Assembly (NCBI GenBank): GCA_023266435.1
Contig: JAHFQF010000021.1
Coordinates: 1 to 17,263, forward strand
Source of the DNA: Legionellales bacterium
GTDB lineage: Bacteria > Pseudomonadota > Gammaproteobacteria > Berkiellales > Berkiellaceae
DNA length: 17,263 bases
Direction: 5' to 3'
Of this stretch, positions 1 to 7,729 are shown one piece after another. Within the stretch, counting starts at the first letter, position 1. The number at the start of each line of letters is the position of its first letter. The notes beneath the pieces were generated by a model. That model saw only the letters and a program-made list of their open reading frames with translations, ran no database searches and had not been told where the DNA came from. The position numbers and the translations under genes were made by a program.

Positions 1-2311
1 TGGGTTTTTAGAAACGCCTTATCGTAAAGTCGACAATTGTAAAATTACCGATAAAATTGTCTTCCTATCTGCAATTGAAGAAGGCCAATATGTCATTGCG
101 CAGGCGAATGCGACAATGGACAGCACAGGTCATTTGATAGATGATTTGGTGCCTTGCCGATTCAAAAACGAATCAACATTTACTACCATAGACAAAGTCC
201 AATTCATGGACGTGTCACCAAAACAAATCGTTTCCGTTGCTGCTTCTTTGATTCCGTTCTTAGAGCACGATGACGCGAACCGTGCCTTGATGGGATCCAA
301 TATGCAGCGTCAAGCTGTGCCTACACTGAGAGCAGAAAAACCGCTCGTAGGTACTGGAATGGAGCGCATGGTTGCAACTGACTCTGGGGTGGCGGTATTG
401 GCCCGTCGTGGCGGTATTGTGGACTCTGTGGACGCTGCAAGAATCGTTATTCGTGTGAATGATGCTGAAATTACTACCGGGAAAGCAGGGGTAGATATTT
501 ATAATCTAACGAAATACACCCGCTCTAACCAAAACACCTGTATCAATCAAACACCCGTAGTAAAAGTGGGTGATATAGTGAGTGCGCGAGATGTGCTTGC
601 TGACGGACCGTGTACTGACTTGGGTGAGTTAGCATTAGGCCAAAATCTGTTGGTCGCCTTCATGCCTTGGAATGGATACAACTTCGAAGACTCGATCTTG
701 ATTTCAGAGCGAGTGGTTGAAGAAGATCGCTTCACCACTATCCATATCGAGGAGCTGACTTGTGTTGCGAGAGACACAAAGCTTGGACCTGAGGAAATCA
801 CTAGTGACGTGCCTAATGTGGGTGAAAGCGCATTGGGTAAGCTTGATGATTGTGGAGTGGTGTATATTGGCGCAGAGGTAGACGCAGGCGACATTTTGGT
901 CGGGAAAGTGACACCTAAAGGCGAAACGCAGCTCACACCTGAGGAAAAATTATTACGTGCTATTTTCGGTGAAAAAGCTTCTGACGTGAAAGACACCTCT
1001 TTACGTGTTCCAACAGGTATGAATGGAACAGTCATTGATGTGCAAGTCTTCACTCGTGATGGCGTAGAAAAAGATTCCCGTGCATTGGCGATAGAAAAAT
1101 CAGAGCTTGAGCATATTAAGAAAGACTTAAGTGATGAATTCAGAATACGTGTGGCCGATGCTTATAAGCGTATGGAACACATTCTTTTAGATCAAGAAGC
1201 TGCTGGTGGTCCAAAGAGCTTAAAAGCGGGACAGCCAGTTACAGCGGATTATCTTGCTGGTTTGGCGAAAGACAAATGGGTTGAAATCCGTTTAATGTCT
1301 GATCAAGCCAATAAGGATTTGGAAGCGGTGGCAAAGCAGATCAAAAATCTTGAAAAAGACTATGACAAGCGCCTAGAAGAAAAGCATAAGAAACTACAGC
1401 AAGGTGATGATTTAGCCCCTGGTGTATTGAAAATAGTAAAAGTATACCTTGCCGTGAAAAGACGGATACAACCTGGTGATAAGATGGCTGGCCGTCACGG
1501 GAACAAGGGGGTTGTTGCAACCATCGTTCCTATTGAAGACATGCCTTTCCTAGAAGATGGGACGCCGGTAGATATCGTGCTAAATCCACTTGGGGTGCCT
1601 TCTCGAATGAACGTTGGGCAGGTATTAGAAACCCATTTGGGTTGGGCTGCACAAGGGCTGGGTAAAAAAATCAATCAGCTAATTACGGCGAAAAATGCGG
1701 TTGAGCAGATTCGCGCGATGCTTGATAAGATTTTTAATCGTAACAACATTAAACGAATGGATTTTACTAGCTTTTCAGATGATGAAATTTTAGAAATCGC
1801 AAGGCAGTTTAAGAAAGGCGTGCCAATGGCTTCCCCCGTTTTTGATGGTGCGAAAGAGGAAGACATTAAATCACTATTAGAAATTGCTGGTTTACCAACC
1901 AGTGGTCAAACAACCTTATGGGATGGCCGTACTGGTGACGCTTTCGATAGACCGGTTACAGTAGGGTTCATGTACATGCTGAAGCTTCACCATTTGGTGG
2001 ACGACAAGATGCATGCACGCTCGACAGGTTCTTATAGTTTGGTGACGCAGCAGCCACTCGGTGGTAAAGCACAGTTTGGTGGTCAGCGTTTCGGGGAAAT
2101 GGAAGTGTGGGCATTAGAAGCGTATGGGGCATCCTATACCCTGCAAGAAATGCTTACAGTGAAGTCCGATGACGTGGCCGGTCGAACCAAAATGTATAAA
2201 AACATTGTGGATGGGGATCACCGAATGGATGCTGGCATGCCGGAATCATTTAATGTGTTGATTAAAGAGATTCGCTCACTGGCTATTAATATTGAATTAG
2301 AAAGCGATTAA
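1..2311 (+). CDS. rpoB: RNA polymerase beta subunit (3' part, 5' end outside window)
   Basis: Beta subunit of the DNA-dependent RNA polymerase core; with beta' it forms the active centre. The reading frame is open from base 2 (first residues GFLETPYRKV), so the gene enters from the left; about 769 C-terminal residues are present, roughly the last 55-60% of a ~1,350-residue protein. Visible family landmarks are DDANRALMGSNMQRQAVP (about 269-322), the FMPWNGYNFEDSI motif (about 660-698), GDKMAGRHGNKG (about 1474-1509) and the C-terminal block with DDKMHARSTGSYSLVTQQP (about 1999-2055), which contacts beta'. The rifampicin-binding region lies upstream and cannot be judged. The segment around 1140-1400 differs from E. 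coli and includes GGPKSLKAG; it resembles the version I recall from Legionella/Coxiella relatives. The gene ends with TAA, 79 nt before rpoC. Identity is certain; only the missing 5' end limits the call. Confidence 0.98.
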   Translation, partial: GFLETPYRKVDNCKITDKIVFLSAIEEGQYVIAQANATMDSTGHLIDDLVPCRFKNESTFTTIDKVQFMDVSPKQIVSVAASLIPFLEHDDANRALMGSNMQRQAVPTLRAEKPLVGTGMERMVATDSGVAVLARRGGIVDSVDAARIVIRVNDAEITTGKAGVDIYNLTKYTRSNQNTCINQTPVVKVGDIVSARDVLADGPCTDLGELALGQNLLVAFMPWNGYNFEDSILISERVVEEDRFTTIHIEELTCVARDTKLGPEEITSDVPNVGESALGKLDDCGVVYIGAEVDAGDILVGKVTPKGETQLTPEEKLLRAIFGEKASDVKDTSLRVPTGMNGTVIDVQVFTRDGVEKDSRALAIEKSELEHIKKDLSDEFRIRVADAYKRMEHILLDQEAAGGPKSLKAGQPVTADYLAGLAKDKWVEIRLMSDQANKDLEAVAKQIKNLEKDYDKRLEEKHKKLQQGDDLAPGVLKIVKVYLAVKRRIQPGDKMAGRHGNKGVVATIVPIEDMPFLEDGTPVDIVLNPLGVPSRMNVGQVLETHLGWAAQGLGKKINQLITAKNAVEQIRAMLDKIFNRNNIKRMDFTSFSDDEILEIARQFKKGVPMASPVFDGAKEEDIKSLLEIAGLPTSGQTTLWDGRTGDAFDRPVTVGFMYMLKLHHLVDDKMHARSTGSYSLVTQQPLGGKAQFGGQRFGEMEVWALEAYGASYTLQEMLTVKSDDVAGRTKMYKNIVDGDHRMDAGMPESFNVLIKEIRSLAINIELESD

Positions 2312-2322
2312 ATATACTCAAA

Positions 2323-2348
2323 GCGATTGATGTTTAGGCATCAATCGT
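2323..2348 (+). other. Perfect hairpin in the rpoB-rpoC spacer
   Basis: CGATTGATG (2324-2332) and CATCAATCG (2339-2347) form a perfect 9-bp stem around a 6-nt loop TTTAGG; bases 2323 and 2348 add a G-U pair. No T-run follows, so it is not an intrinsic terminator. A 9-nt direct repeat AAAGCGATT (2301-2309 and 2320-2328) spans the rpoB stop codon and the left side of the stem. By inference it may be an RNA-processing or mRNA-stability element between two co-transcribed genes. Confidence 0.55.
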
Positions 2349-2378
2349 CACCCCAGGGTTATTCAGCATTGATATAAC

Positions 2379-2393
2379 GGAGATAAAGCCTTG
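2379..2393 (+). promoter_or_regulatory. rpoC ribosome-binding site and TTG start
   Basis: GGAG at 2379-2382 lies 8 nt before the TTG at 2391. Using the TTG gives an N-terminus M(L)RDLLPMIRRQ that lines up with MKDLL of E. coli RpoC. The next ATG (2409) would cut into the conserved start and has no good Shine-Dalgarno at the right distance. Confidence 0.75.
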
Positions 2394-5300
2394 AGAGACT
2401 TACTTCCAATGATTCGTCGTCAAAACAAAGTGCAAGATTTTGACAAAGTAGTAGTGAGCTTAGCCCCTGCGGAATTAATCCGCTCGTGGTCTTTTGGTGA
2501 GGTGAAAAAGCCTGAAACAATTAACTACAGAACTTTTAAGCCAGAAAGAGACGGATTGTTTTGCGCTAAAATCTTCGGACCTATTAAAGATTATGAATGT
2601 TTGTGTGGCAAATACAAGCGTTTGAAACATCGTGGTGTTATTTGTGAAAAGTGTGGCGTAGAGGTTACGCTTGCTAAGGTGCGCCGTGATCGCATGGGGC
2701 ATATTGAGCTAGCCAGCCCTGTCGCACACATTTGGTTCTTAAAGTCCTTACCATCACGTATTGGTTTGTTGTTAGACATTACTTTAAGAGACATCGAAAA
2801 GATTCTCTATTTTGAAGCTTTTGTTGTGATTGATCCGGGCATGACTCCGCTAGAAGAAGGTCAATTATTATCAGAAGAAATGTATTTAGAAGCCATCGAA
2901 CAATATGGCGATGAGTTTGATGCCCGTATGGGTGCGGAAGCCATCAGAGAATTGTTGAAGAAGATTGAGCTAAAGAGCGAAGCTGAGAGGCTCAGAGAGG
3001 AAATCAAAGTAACAACCTCTGAGACAAAATTGAAAAAGCTTTCCAAGCGACTCAAGTTGGTAGAGGCCTTTTTGGAGTCTGGCAATAAACCTGAATGGAT
3101 GATTTTGTCAGTCTTGCCTGTGTTGCCGCCAGATTTACGTCCTTTAGTACCTTTGGATGGGGGCCGTTTTGCAACCTCGGATTTGAATGACTTATATCGT
3201 CGAGTGATTAATCGTAACAATCGTCTCAAGAGACTGTTAGATCTCAATGCACCGGACATCATCGTACGAAATGAAAAACGGATGTTGCAAGAGTCTGTAG
3301 ATGCCTTATTGGATAATGGTCGACGTGGTCGAGCCATCACTGGTTCTAATAAGCGTCCGTTAAAATCCTTGGCAGATATGATTAAAGGTAAACAAGGTCG
3401 TTTCCGTCAGAACCTATTAGGTAAACGGGTGGATTACTCGGGCCGTTCTGTGATCGTGGTTGGTCCTACTTTACGGTTGCATCAGTGCGGTTTGCCTAAA
3501 AAGATGGCGTTGGAGCTGTTTAAGCCTTTTATATTCAGTAAATTAGAATTACGTGGTTTGGCTACAACCATCAAAGCAGCGAAAAAGATGGTTGAAAGAG
3601 AAGGGCCAGAAGTTTGGGATATCTTGGAAGAAGTTATCCGCGAGCATCCCGTATTGCTAAATCGTGCGCCTACTTTGCACAGATTGGGGATTCAAGCTTT
3701 TGAGCCAGTCTTAATTGAAGGTAAAGCGATTCAGTTACATCCATTGGTCTGTACGGCTTATAATGCGGACTTTGACGGTGACCAGATGGCTGTTCACGTG
3801 CCTTTGACTATCGAAGCGCAGTTAGAAGCCAGAACGTTAATGATGTCAACGAATAACATCCTGTCTCCTGCGAATGGAGAGCCTATCATCGTTCCTTCGC
3901 AAGACGTTGTATTGGGTCTGTATTACATGACTCGAGAAGCAATCAATGTCCAGGGTGAAGGAATGATTTTCTCGAATATTAAAGAAGTACACCGTGCTTT
4001 CGAAACAAAAAATGTACACTTACATGCCAAGATCAAAGTGCGGATACAAGAACAAGATGAAGAAGGCAATGCTCATTATACAGTGGTTGATACTACAGTC
4101 GGTCGTGCATTGTTGTCTGACATTTTGCCAAAGAAACTACCGTATGCATTGGTCAATCAAACATTAACCAAGAAGAAAGTTTCTAGACTTATCAACACTT
4201 GCTACCGCAATGTGGGATTAAAAGAGACGGTTATTTTTGCTGATCAATTGATGTATACCGGCTTCTATTACGCCATGAAATCTGGCTGCTCCATCGGGAT
4301 TGACGATTTAGTAATTCCTTTGGCGAAGACTGCATTGGTTGCGCGTGCTGAAGGCGAAGTAAAAGAAATTGAACAGCAATATGCGTCAGGTTTAGTGACC
4401 TTTGGTGAGCGATACAATAAAGTTATCGATATTTGGTCCAGGGCGAATGATCAAGTTGCCAAAGCGATGATGGATGAGCTGTCTACTGAGCAGGTGTTAG
4501 ACCGTGACAATAACGAAGTGCGTCAAGAGTCTTTTAACTCCGTTTACATGATGGCGGATTCTGGTGCTCGGGGTAGTGCGGCACAGATTCGACAGTTGGC
4601 GGGAATGCGGGGCTTGATGGCTAAACCAGACGGTTCCATTATTGAAACGCCGATTACAGCGAACTTTAGGGAAGGTCTGAACGTATTACAGTACTTTATT
4701 TCTACTCACGGTGCGCGCAAAGGGTTGGCTGATACTGCATTAAAAACAGCAAACTCTGGTTACTTGACTCGTCGTTTAGTTGACGTTGCACAAGATTTGG
4801 TTGTGACAGAAGTGGATTGTGGTACTGCAAGAGGGGTTCTCATTAGCCCATTAATTGAAGGTGGTGATGTTGTTGAGCCTTTGAGAGAGCGTGTATTGGG
4901 TCGAGTGACTTCAGAAGCATTGAAGGATCCAGAAACGGGTGAAATTACAGTACCTGCGAATACATTCTTAGATGAAGCCTGGGTAGAAAAATTAGAGCAA
5001 CTCACTATTGATAGAGTGTATGTGCGTTCTGCTATTACTTGTGATACCCGTTTTGGGGTATGTGGTATGTGCTACGGTCGTGATTTGGCTCGCGGTCATA
5101 TGGCCAATATCGGGGAAGCCATCGGTATTATCGCTGCACAGTCAATTGGTGAGCCAGGTACACAGTTAACCATGAGAACGTTCCATATCGGGGGCGCGGC
5201 ATCTAGAGCAACTGCAGAAAATAACGTACAAGTTAAAAATACGGGTAGTGTCAGACTACACAACTTGAAAATTGTTAAAAACGCGGCTGGTAATTACGTG

Positions 5301-6590
5301 GTGGTATCTCGTTCTGGCGAAATTACGATTTCTGATGAGCAAGGGCGGGAGCGTGAGCGGTATAAGCTGCCATACGGTGCTGTGTTGACTGTTGTGGATG
5401 AAGAGAAGGTCTCGATTGGTCAGGTAGTGGCTACCTGGGATCCGCATACTCACCCGGTGATTACAGAAGTAGAAGGGTTCGTAAAATTCATCGACTTGGT
5501 CGATGGCATTACCATGAATCGTCAAACAGACGACATCACTGGGTTGAGTAGTATTGTGGTGAGTGATCCTAAGCAGCGCTCCATGAGTGGTCGTGAGTTG
5601 AAGCCCATGGTTAAATTAGTGGATCAGGCGGGTAATGATTTGTGCTTAGCTAATACCACTTTGCCGGCGTACTACTTCCTGCCCGCTGATGCCATTATCA
5701 GTGTCGAGGATGGTGGGAAATTATATATCGGTGACGTTATCGCACGTATCCCTCAAGAAACCTCTAAAACTCGTGATATCACGGGGGGCTTACCTCGAGT
5801 GGCTGATTTGTTTGAGGCAAGAAAACCGAAAGATCCGGCCATTTTGGCGGAGATTTCTGGGATTATTAGTTTTGGTAAAGAAACCAAAGGTAAGCGTCGA
5901 CTCATTATTACGCCTCAAAATGGTGGAGAAATCCATGAGGAATTAATTCCTAAGTGGCGTCATGTGTCCATATTTGAAGGGGAATATGTAGAAAGAGGGG
6001 AGGTCATCGCTGACGGCCCAGCAAATCCGCATGACATCTTGCGTCTATTGGGGGTCAATGACTTAACCAATTACATCGTGAATGAAGTGCAGGACGTTTA
6101 TCGATTACAGGGTGTGAAAATCAACGATAAGCACATAGAAGTCATTGTGCGTCAAATGTTGAGAAAAGTAGAAATTACAGCGCCAGGCGACTCCAGTTTT
6201 CTCAAAGGTGAAATTGCTGAGTGGAGTCAAGTGAAGATTGTAAATGAAAAACTACAAAACGCAGACAAAAAGACTGCGCACTTTATGCCTATTCTCTTGG
6301 GGATAACCAAAGCCTCTTTGGCAACGGAGTCATTCTTGTCAGCGGCATCTTTCCAAGAGACCACACGGGTGCTTACAGAGGCTGCTGTGAGTGGCAAGAA
6401 GGATGATCTAAAAGGATTGAAGGAGAACGTAACAGTAGGGCGCTTGATCCCAGCAGGATCTGGTCTTGCGTATCATACGCAGAAGAAAGCAATGCGCCAA
6501 GAAATGGAAGCAAGAGGGGTAAAACAAGGTGTAACTGCACAAGAGATTGAGCATGCATTAAGTGAAGCCTTGAATTCTTCTTCAAACTAA
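2391..6590 (+). CDS. rpoC: RNA polymerase beta' subunit
   Basis: Largest subunit of core RNA polymerase, carrying the catalytic magnesium site and the clamp. The product is 1,399 residues (E. coli 1,407). The first zinc site is present as CLCGKYKRLKHRGVICEKC, with cysteines at 70, 72, 85 and 88. NADFDGDQMAVH supplies the catalytic aspartates D460, D462 and D464, at exactly the E. coli numbering. The trigger-loop and bridge-helix region (SGARGSAAQIRQLAGMRG; RQLVDVAQD-like block RRLVDVAQDLVVTE) is intact. The second zinc site is formed by a cysteine in EVDCGTARG and by the CDTRFGVCGMCYGRD cluster. The C-terminal blocks KDITGGLPR-like (RDITGGLPRVADLFEAR) and ITKASLATESFLSAASFQ are complete. Translation most likely begins at TTG 2391. 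It is surely co-transcribed with rpoB and followed by a 179-nt gap with terminator-like and promoter-like signals. No defects are seen. Confidence 0.98.
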   Translation: MRDLLPMIRRQNKVQDFDKVVVSLAPAELIRSWSFGEVKKPETINYRTFKPERDGLFCAKIFGPIKDYECLCGKYKRLKHRGVICEKCGVEVTLAKVRRDRMGHIELASPVAHIWFLKSLPSRIGLLLDITLRDIEKILYFEAFVVIDPGMTPLEEGQLLSEEMYLEAIEQYGDEFDARMGAEAIRELLKKIELKSEAERLREEIKVTTSETKLKKLSKRLKLVEAFLESGNKPEWMILSVLPVLPPDLRPLVPLDGGRFATSDLNDLYRRVINRNNRLKRLLDLNAPDIIVRNEKRMLQESVDALLDNGRRGRAITGSNKRPLKSLADMIKGKQGRFRQNLLGKRVDYSGRSVIVVGPTLRLHQCGLPKKMALELFKPFIFSKLELRGLATTIKAAKKMVEREGPEVWDILEEVIREHPVLLNRAPTLHRLGIQAFEPVLIEGKAIQLHPLVCTAYNADFDGDQMAVHVPLTIEAQLEARTLMMSTNNILSPANGEPIIVPSQDVVLGLYYMTREAINVQGEGMIFSNIKEVHRAFETKNVHLHAKIKVRIQEQDEEGNAHYTVVDTTVGRALLSDILPKKLPYALVNQTLTKKKVSRLINTCYRNVGLKETVIFADQLMYTGFYYAMKSGCSIGIDDLVIPLAKTALVARAEGEVKEIEQQYASGLVTFGERYNKVIDIWSRANDQVAKAMMDELSTEQVLDRDNNEVRQESFNSVYMMADSGARGSAAQIRQLAGMRGLMAKPDGSIIETPITANFREGLNVLQYFISTHGARKGLADTALKTANSGYLTRRLVDVAQDLVVTEVDCGTARGVLISPLIEGGDVVEPLRERVLGRVTSEALKDPETGEITVPANTFLDEAWVEKLEQLTIDRVYVRSAITCDTRFGVCGMCYGRDLARGHMANIGEAIGIIAAQSIGEPGTQLTMRTFHIGGAASRATAENNVQVKNTGSVRLHNLKIVKNAAGNYVVVSRSGEITISDEQGRERERYKLPYGAVLTVVDEEKVSIGQVVATWDPHTHPVITEVEGFVKFIDLVDGITMNRQTDDITGLSSIVVSDPKQRSMSGRELKPMVKLVDQAGNDLCLANTTLPAYYFLPADAIISVEDGGKLYIGDVIARIPQETSKTRDITGGLPRVADLFEARKPKDPAILAEISGIISFGKETKGKRRLIITPQNGGEIHEELIPKWRHVSIFEGEYVERGEVIADGPANPHDILRLLGVNDLTNYIVNEVQDVYRLQGVKINDKHIEVIVRQMLRKVEITAPGDSSFLKGEIAEWSQVKIVNEKLQNADKKTAHFMPILLGITKASLATESFLSAASFQETTRVLTEAAVSGKKDDLKGLKENVTVGRLIPAGSGLAYHTQKKAMRQEMEARGVKQGVTAQEIEHALSEALNSSSN

Positions 6591-6618
6591 GGTTAAATAC
6601 TAACGTTTTGTAATACAA

Positions 6619-6660
6619 CGAGCTGCATTCTAAATAACCCATATCGCAGCTCTTTAATTT
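6619..6660 (+). terminator. Possible weak terminator after rpoC
   Basis: GAGCTGC (6620-6626) pairs with GCAGCTC (6646-6652), a 7-bp GC-rich stem, with a long 19-nt loop, followed at once by TTTAATTT (6653-6660). It sits 30 nt past the rpoC stop. The large loop and interrupted T-tract make it a weak candidate; it may cause only partial termination of the rpoBC transcript. Confidence 0.4.
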
Positions 6661-6669
6661 CTAGCAAGC

Positions 6670-6698
6670 TTGACATTTAGCTTGGTTAGATTTAGGAT
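6670..6698 (+). promoter_or_regulatory. Sigma70-type promoter for the str cluster (rpsL)
   Basis: A consensus -35 box TTGACA (6670-6675) is followed after exactly 17 nt by TAGGAT (6693-6698), matching the -10 consensus at positions 1, 2, 5 and 6. The predicted start is near 6705, giving a leader of about 65 nt before rpsL. The bases after the -10 box are ACTCGCT, GC-containing as often seen at stringently controlled ribosomal promoters; that regulatory reading is inference. It is the only strong promoter candidate in the rpoC-rpsL gap. Confidence 0.7.
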
Positions 6699-6718
6699 AC
6701 TCGCTGTTTTAGCTTGGT
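6676..6718 (+). repeat. 11-nt direct repeat around the rpsL -10 box
   Basis: TTTAGCTTGGT occurs at 6676-6686 (between the -35 and -10 boxes) and again at 6708-6718 (just after the predicted start, including the hairpin loop). The copies are 32 nt apart start to start, about three helical turns. The core AGCTTG also occurs at 6667-6672 and 6756-6761, making four copies in 95 nt. They could be operator sites or chance. Confidence 0.45.
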
Positions 6719-6741
6719 AAAACAGCGAGAAGTGTTTTTTT
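6700..6741 (+). terminator. 12-bp hairpin with trailing T-run, overlapping the rpsL start site
   Basis: CTCGCTGTTTTA (6700-6711) and TAAAACAGCGAG (6718-6729) form a perfect 12-bp stem with loop GCTTGG. Five bases later comes a run of seven T (6735-6741). The 5-nt gap between stem and T-run is larger than in a textbook intrinsic terminator. RNA arriving from rpoC contains the whole stem, whereas RNA starting near 6705 lacks the GC-rich base of the left arm. The element could therefore stop read-through selectively, or act as an attenuator or operator. Confidence 0.5.
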
Positions 6742-6769
6742 GCGCCAATACGCGGAGCTTGTGTAATTT

Positions 6770-7153
6770 ATGCCAACCATTAATCAATTAGTAAGAAAAG
6801 GTCGCAAACTGACTGTAAAGAAGTCCAAAAATCCAGCTTTGATGCAGTGCCCAGCCAGACGAGGTGTGTGTACACGTGTTTATACTGTAACGCCAAAAAA
6901 ACCAAACTCTGCATTGCGTAAAGTGTGCCGTGTTAAGTTAACCAATGGTTATGAAGTAACTGCCTATATCGGCGGTGAAGGCCATAATTTGCAAGAGCAC
7001 TCTGTAGTATTGATTCGTGGGGGTCGTGTAAAAGACTTACCAGGGGTTCGTTACCACGTGATTCGCGGTAGCTTGGATACTGCTGGTGTACAGAAACGCA
7101 GACAGGGTCGCTCCAAGTACGGTGCTAAGACGCCTAAAGCTGTTGCCGCTTAA
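6770..7153 (+). CDS. rpsL: 30S ribosomal protein S12
   Basis: Small-subunit protein at the decoding centre, important for tRNA selection accuracy. The product is 127 residues (E. coli 124). The family signature TPKKPNSALRKVCRVKLTNG is present with lysines at 43 and 44, and GGRVKDLPGVRYH follows with K88; D89 is the residue methylthiolated by RimO in E. coli. These are the wild-type states at classic streptomycin-resistance positions. The N-terminus MPTINQLVRKGRK and the tail QGRSKYGAKTPKAVAA differ slightly from E. coli, with a 3-residue longer C-terminus. The ATG is preceded by GGAG at 6754-6757, 12 nt away, a rather long spacing. It is first in the str cluster, downstream of the promoter at 6670-6698, and 67 nt before rpsG. 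Confidence 0.97.
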   Translation: MPTINQLVRKGRKLTVKKSKNPALMQCPARRGVCTRVYTVTPKKPNSALRKVCRVKLTNGYEVTAYIGGEGHNLQEHSVVLIRGGRVKDLPGVRYHVIRGSLDTAGVQKRRQGRSKYGAKTPKAVAA

Positions 7154-7220
7154 TTCAGCGTGCCGTTTAATTTTTTGAATGAACATTAATCCGAATGATA
7201 ATGATTTAGGATAAAGAAAG

Positions 7221-7709
7221 ATGCCAAGAAGAAGAGTTGTCGCAAAGAGAAAAGTACTGCCGGATCCATTGTATGCGAGCGAAACAGTTACACGTTTCGT
7301 CAATCACGTTATGCTGGATGGAAAAAAGTCTGTTGCAGAGCACGTGGTCTATGGGGCTTTTGAGATTATCAAAAATAAAGCCAACAAGGATCCTTTAAAA
7401 GCATTTGAAAAAGCACTAGAAAATGTCCGTCCGCATGTTGAAGTGAAATCACGACGGGTCGGTGGTGCAACCTATCAGATTCCAGTAGAAGTGCGTCCAT
7501 CGCGTGCCGCAACGTTGGCGATGCGTTGGTTAGTTGATTTTGCGCGTAAGCGTGGTGAAAAAGGTTTGGTTGAGCGCTTGGCTGGAGAAATTCTAGACGC
7601 TTCTGACGAGGAAGGCGGCGGCTCAGGCAAAGGCGGTGCTGTGAAGAAGAGAGAAGACACGCACCGTATGGCTGAAGCAAATAAAGCTTTTTCACATTAT
7701 CGTTGGTAA
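7221..7709 (+). CDS. rpsG: 30S ribosomal protein S7
   Basis: Primary 16S rRNA-binding protein that nucleates assembly of the 30S head and lies near the E-site tRNA. The 162 residues begin MPRRRVVAKRKVLPDP and contain the conserved VNHVMLDGKKSVAE and VEVRPSRAATLAMRWL blocks, ending KREDTHRMAEANKAFSHYRW. Relative to typical gammaproteobacterial S7 there is a glycine-rich insertion of about six residues at 129-139 (EEGGGSGKGG), in the loop just before the conserved AVKKRED helix. AGGA at 7208-7211 lies 9 nt before the ATG. The 67-nt gap after rpsL is shorter than the E. coli intercistronic region where S7 binds its own mRNA, and I see no strong structure there. Confidence 0.97.
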   Translation: MPRRRVVAKRKVLPDPLYASETVTRFVNHVMLDGKKSVAEHVVYGAFEIIKNKANKDPLKAFEKALENVRPHVEVKSRRVGGATYQIPVEVRPSRAATLAMRWLVDFARKRGEKGLVERLAGEILDASDEEGGGSGKGGAVKKREDTHRMAEANKAFSHYRW

Positions 7710-7729
7710 TCAGAGTTTCGGAGTAAATC

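Noticed and set aside
547..1053. Minus-strand open frame of 168 codons inside rpoB
   Set aside because: It lies wholly opposite a strongly conserved gene and its serine/threonine-rich translation resembles no family; it is a frame shadow.
2861..3340. Minus-strand open frame of 159 codons inside rpoC
   Set aside because: Opposite conserved rpoC sequence, with no recognisable domain.
5689..5946. Plus-strand 85-codon frame inside rpoC
   Set aside because: Out-of-frame reading of conserved beta' sequence; no ribosome-binding site and no family resemblance.
7184..7203. CATTA/TAATG pairing in the rpsL-rpsG gap as an S7 autoregulatory site
   Set aside because: Only five mostly A-T pairs with a 10-nt loop; too weak to support a regulatory claim.
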